From assembly GCF_000520975.1 (NCBI RefSeq), contig NZ_JACB01000017.1:90284-154283 (forward strand): DNA of 64,000 nucleotides, written 5' to 3'. Source of the DNA: Aquimarina megaterium XH134. GTDB taxonomy: Bacteria; Bacteroidota; Bacteroidia; Flavobacteriales; Flavobacteriaceae. Of this stretch, positions 61,437-64,000 are shown piece after piece; positions within the stretch are counted from its first letter, which is position 1, and every line of letters starts with the position of its first letter. Below the pieces are notes generated by a model that was not told where the DNA came from, did not search any database, and worked only from the letters and a program-made list of their open reading frames with translations. Both the position numbers and the translations under genes were made by a program.

Positions 61437-64000
61437 TTATCTATATAATGTAAAGTGGCCTGTAAATTCTCTATTATCTACATCATTCAGAATTATAGAA
61501 TACCAATAATCTCCTGATGGAAGTTGTTTTCCTTGGTATAAACCATCCCATCCTTGTTGGTCTCCTTTAAATTCTGCTAACATTCTTCCGTATCGATCAA
61601 AGACGATTACTTCCATGTTCTCAAAGAAGAAAGGATCATCTATATTAGGAGTAATCTGTCTAGGATACCAGAAACGATCTTCTGCTGTACTATTAGGACT
61701 ATCCGGTGTAAAGTAATTCGGGATACGAATATTAATATAAGTCAGATTCTGAACCGTAAGGACCTCACAACCATCTGCATCAACAACACGCAATACATAA
61801 TCAGCAGTCTGTCGTATTACAAAAATGTTTCCATCTAATTCTGTATAATCTGAAGGCTCTAATTGATCCAATGTCATTCCTTCTTCTAGCATCGTAAATG
61901 AGAATGCATAGAAAGGAGTGTTTTCAAATGGCCTTCCTCCTGATGCTATGATTTGATATTCATTAGGATCTTGTGGATTATTAGTCATTTGAGCAACTGG
62001 TATTGCCAATGGAGTATACTCAAGAATCTCGATAGTATCTACTGTTCGTGTACATCCTTGGTATTCCATAATACCTTCATACTCTCCTGGGATAACCTCA
62101 AAATTACCTGTCAAATTCGAATTATTAGGTGGGTTTGGTGTTCCGTTTATACCATTTAAAGTATAAATAATACCTAATCCTTGTGAATCTTCAACAATAT
62201 CAAAACTCACAAAGTATTGCTCTTCACTAGTCATCACAGGACTCGTAGGATCACTATAATCAAATATAGGACATACTAATTCTGGAACGAGTTCACCAGC
62301 AAGGTTAACACCTGGTTCAATATCAATATTAAAGGCTCCCTGACAGTTTGCATTGTTTTGAGAATCTCTAATGAATACTGTAGTTGTACCTCCTGGTAGA
62401 TTATCTATAAACAAATTCGCAGGATCGGTAACCGGTTGATAAGTTACCCCATCAATACTCCAGAAATAACTAGGATCTGCTGGATTTGTTGGTGGTAACC
62501 CTCCTGTAATAGATAAAGTAGCTGTACCATTCATATCTCCCGCACAATCCTCTGGAGTTGTAGCATTTACAGTAGCCAAAATTGGTGCCGGTTCTATAAT
62601 CTGAATATCAATAATAGTTCTTGGACAACCATTAGCATCTTCTACTTCTACTCGATAGGTGTCTGCTGGTAAATCTGTAAACGTATGCTCAAAATCAATA
62701 CCATCAGAGTCATCTTCTATAAATGTAAACACAGCATTTCCTGCACTATTATATAAGGAGTAGAAGTATTGAGGCCATGTACCTCCAGTTGCAGCTACTC
62801 GTATAGTACCGTCCGTCTCTCCATTACATGAAATAGGCGTTGCAAACGCTTGTGCTATAAATTCTGTTGGTTGACGTATTTCAAAAGGTGTTACACTATC
62901 TACACAATCTCCGCTAGTTACTGTATAATTATAAGTTCCTGCCGGTAAATCGCCAAAGAAACTTGCCGTTTGTGTATCTGTAGCTAATGGGCCAGGTAAT
63001 GTTACTGCGTTTCCTAAGTAATCTGTACCTGTTACTCGATAGCCATAATTACCTAATCCTCCTGTAACACTTGCATCAATAGAACCTGTTGGCTCACCGA
63101 AACAAACAATAAACGTGTTACTAGAATCTAATGCTACTTGTAATGGAACTGGATCTCGTACTGGTATTGTATTAGACGCAGGAGAAACACACCCATTCAC
63201 ATCTCTCACATAGAAATTATAATCTCCTGCAGGTAAAGTAAATTCATGGACTGTAGCTGAAATATTACCAGCAACAAAGGTAACTCCATCACTACTAAAC
63301 ACATATCCACCAGGAGTTCCTCCTCCTGCAGTAACCGTTATCGGGTTAGGACTAGGAGCAAGACAAGTTATTGGCCCCTGGGTTACATCTATTGTTACAG
63401 CTGGTGGAGCATTAATAATCACAGGATCTTGAACAGCTTCACATGCTAAATTATCGGTAACCGTAACAATATAGTTACCTGGTTTAAGATCATTCCACTG
63501 GAAAGTATCTGTTGTACTTGCAATCGCTCCAGATTGTGAACCATCCGGGAATGTTAACATGAAGAAATACGTCCCAGGTCCTTGGCCTCCTGTAGCAGTA
63601 GCAGTAATTGTACCATCTTCACTATCAGAACAAGTCAATAGCGTTGGTGCAATTGCATTTAATCCTAAAGGTACTGGTGGGTTTATAACTATTGTTTCGT
63701 CTGATGGGCAGTCATTGGCATCTAAAACTCGTACTCTATACAGTACATTTGTAGTCGCATTATTGGCATCCAACCCTGTAAAAATTGTTGTTGTTGTTTG
63801 GAATGGAACCCGTATTGAAATAACACCTCCGCTATCTTCACTTTCTAGTTGATATCGGAATGGAGGTGTTCCTCCATTAGCAACTACTTCTATAGAGGCA
63901 TCATCACCAGGATTACAAGTTTCATCTTGTTTCTGATCTAACGTAACTGAAATCGCAGGAGGCGATGCAATATTTACTCTATTCGACACTTCATCACAGA
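61437..64000 (-). CDS. SprB-repeat adhesin with CHU_C (T9SS type B) sorting domain, N-terminus outside window
   Basis: At least 854 residues; the frame is open to the right edge, where it reads CDEVSNRVNIASPPAISV, so the true start is further right. The visible part is a tandem array of about seven SprB-like repeats of roughly 85 to 100 residues, each with a Cys, a GGTPPFRYQL-like or GGLPP turn and a YRVEVEDANGCPRT-type end. The final about 90 residues are a CHU_C domain (IPNYFTPDSPNSTAEDRFWY ... IVFDRYGRML ... GWDGLYQGKQLPSGDYWY). It is exported by T9SS and displayed at the surface, a gliding or adhesion protein. The PorP/SprF partner lies downstream. Confidence 0.93.
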   Translation of the reverse strand, partial: CDEVSNRVNIASPPAISVTLDQKQDETCNPGDDASIEVVANGGTPPFRYQLESEDSGGVISIRVPFQTTTTIFTGLDANNATTNVLYRVRVLDANDCPSDETIVINPPVPLGLNAIAPTLLTCSDSEDGTITATATGGQGPGTYFFMLTFPDGSQSGAIASTTDTFQWNDLKPGNYIVTVTDNLACEAVQDPVIINAPPAVTIDVTQGPITCLAPSPNPITVTAGGGTPGGYVFSSDGVTFVAGNISATVHEFTLPAGDYNFYVRDVNGCVSPASNTIPVRDPVPLQVALDSSNTFIVCFGEPTGSIDASVTGGLGNYGYRVTGTDYLGNAVTLPGPLATDTQTASFFGDLPAGTYNYTVTSGDCVDSVTPFEIRQPTEFIAQAFATPISCNGETDGTIRVAATGGTWPQYFYSLYNSAGNAVFTFIEDDSDGIDFEHTFTDLPADTYRVEVEDANGCPRTIIDIQIIEPAPILATVNATTPEDCAGDMNGTATLSITGGLPPTNPADPSYFWSIDGVTYQPVTDPANLFIDNLPGGTTTVFIRDSQNNANCQGAFNIDIEPGVNLAGELVPELVCPIFDYSDPTSPVMTSEEQYFVSFDIVEDSQGLGIIYTLNGINGTPNPPNNSNLTGNFEVIPGEYEGIMEYQGCTRTVDTIEILEYTPLAIPVAQMTNNPQDPNEYQIIASGGRPFENTPFYAFSFTMLEEGMTLDQLEPSDYTELDGNIFVIRQTADYVLRVVDADGCEVLTVQNLTYINIRIPNYFTPDSPNSTAEDRFWYPRQITPNIDDPFFFENMEVIVFDRYGRMLAEFKGDQQGWDGLYQGKQLPSGDYWYSIILNDVDNREFTGHFTLYR

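Noticed and set aside
61437..64000. Repeated sequence that might suggest a CRISPR or satellite array
   Set aside because: The repeats are long, divergent, in frame and encode SprB-like protein modules.

Overview
The window looks like the chromosome of a Flavobacteriaceae bacterium (Bacteroidota), probably marine and Aquimarina-like, though the genus is a guess. Evidence: strongly AT-rich DNA, A-rich leaders in place of most Shine-Dalgarno sites, several TAnnTTTG-type -7 boxes, a type IX secretion (T9SS) cargo with a C-terminal sorting domain, a PorP/SprF protein next to a gliding-motility-type (CHU_C) surface protein, and Bacteroidota-restricted families (DUF4837, DUF6909-like).

Bases 1 to about 42991 form one very large minus-strand surface-polysaccharide locus of closely packed, often overlapping genes. 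Read in the direction of transcription (high to low coordinate), it starts with a DUF6909-like gene and a Wzz-like chain-length protein. Then come manA and the dTDP-rhamnose genes rfbB, rfbA and rfbC, a second Wzz-like protein, rfbD, wecB and wecC. Next is a UDP-N-acetylhexosaminuronic acid block: TviB/WbpO-like dehydrogenase, WbpP-like epimerase, WbpD, WbpE, WbpB, a second SDR, an L-2-hydroxyglutarate oxidase and a second DegT aminotransferase. It continues with an OafA-type O-acyltransferase, an AsnB amidotransferase and a NeuD-like acyltransferase joined to an ACP / SDR / metallo-hydrolase / KAS III / AMP-ligase cassette. The WbpG-HisH-HisF (WbuXYZ) acetamidino module follows, then a deacetylase-like protein, an LpxD-like acyltransferase, a glycosyltransferase, a Wzx flippase, a second AsnB, a membrane polymerase candidate, another glycosyltransferase, an O-antigen ligase/polymerase, a secreted WD40 protein and a last glycosyltransferase. 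The start of a third AsnB-type gene runs off the left edge.

Together these genes could make rhamnose, ManNAcA and GalNAcA-type uronic acids, a 2,3-diamino uronic acid of the P. aeruginosa Wbp type carrying an acetamidino group, and a 4-amino sugar N-acylated with a locally made acyl chain. Uronic acids may be amidated by the AsnB homologues. No initiating glycosyl-phosphate transferase, Wza or Wzc is in view.

From about 43000 to 64000 the gene content is ordinary flavobacterial core and accessory: GH3-type ligase and M23 peptidase, tatA, a secreted GH9 cellulase, tex, an MG2/plug-domain surface protein, a DUF4837 lipoprotein with an MltD-type transglycosylase, pgk, a 58-residue membrane protein, holB, a DoxX-like protein, PorP/SprF, and the 5'-truncated SprB-repeat/CHU_C protein at the right edge.

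The most interesting observations are the L-2-hydroxyglutarate oxidase placed where it could recycle the by-product of WbpB, the self-contained acyl-ACP cassette for sugar N-acylation, and a HisF homologue that has lost the catalytic Asp11. No tRNA, rRNA, insertion sequence or CRISPR array was recognised by eye.
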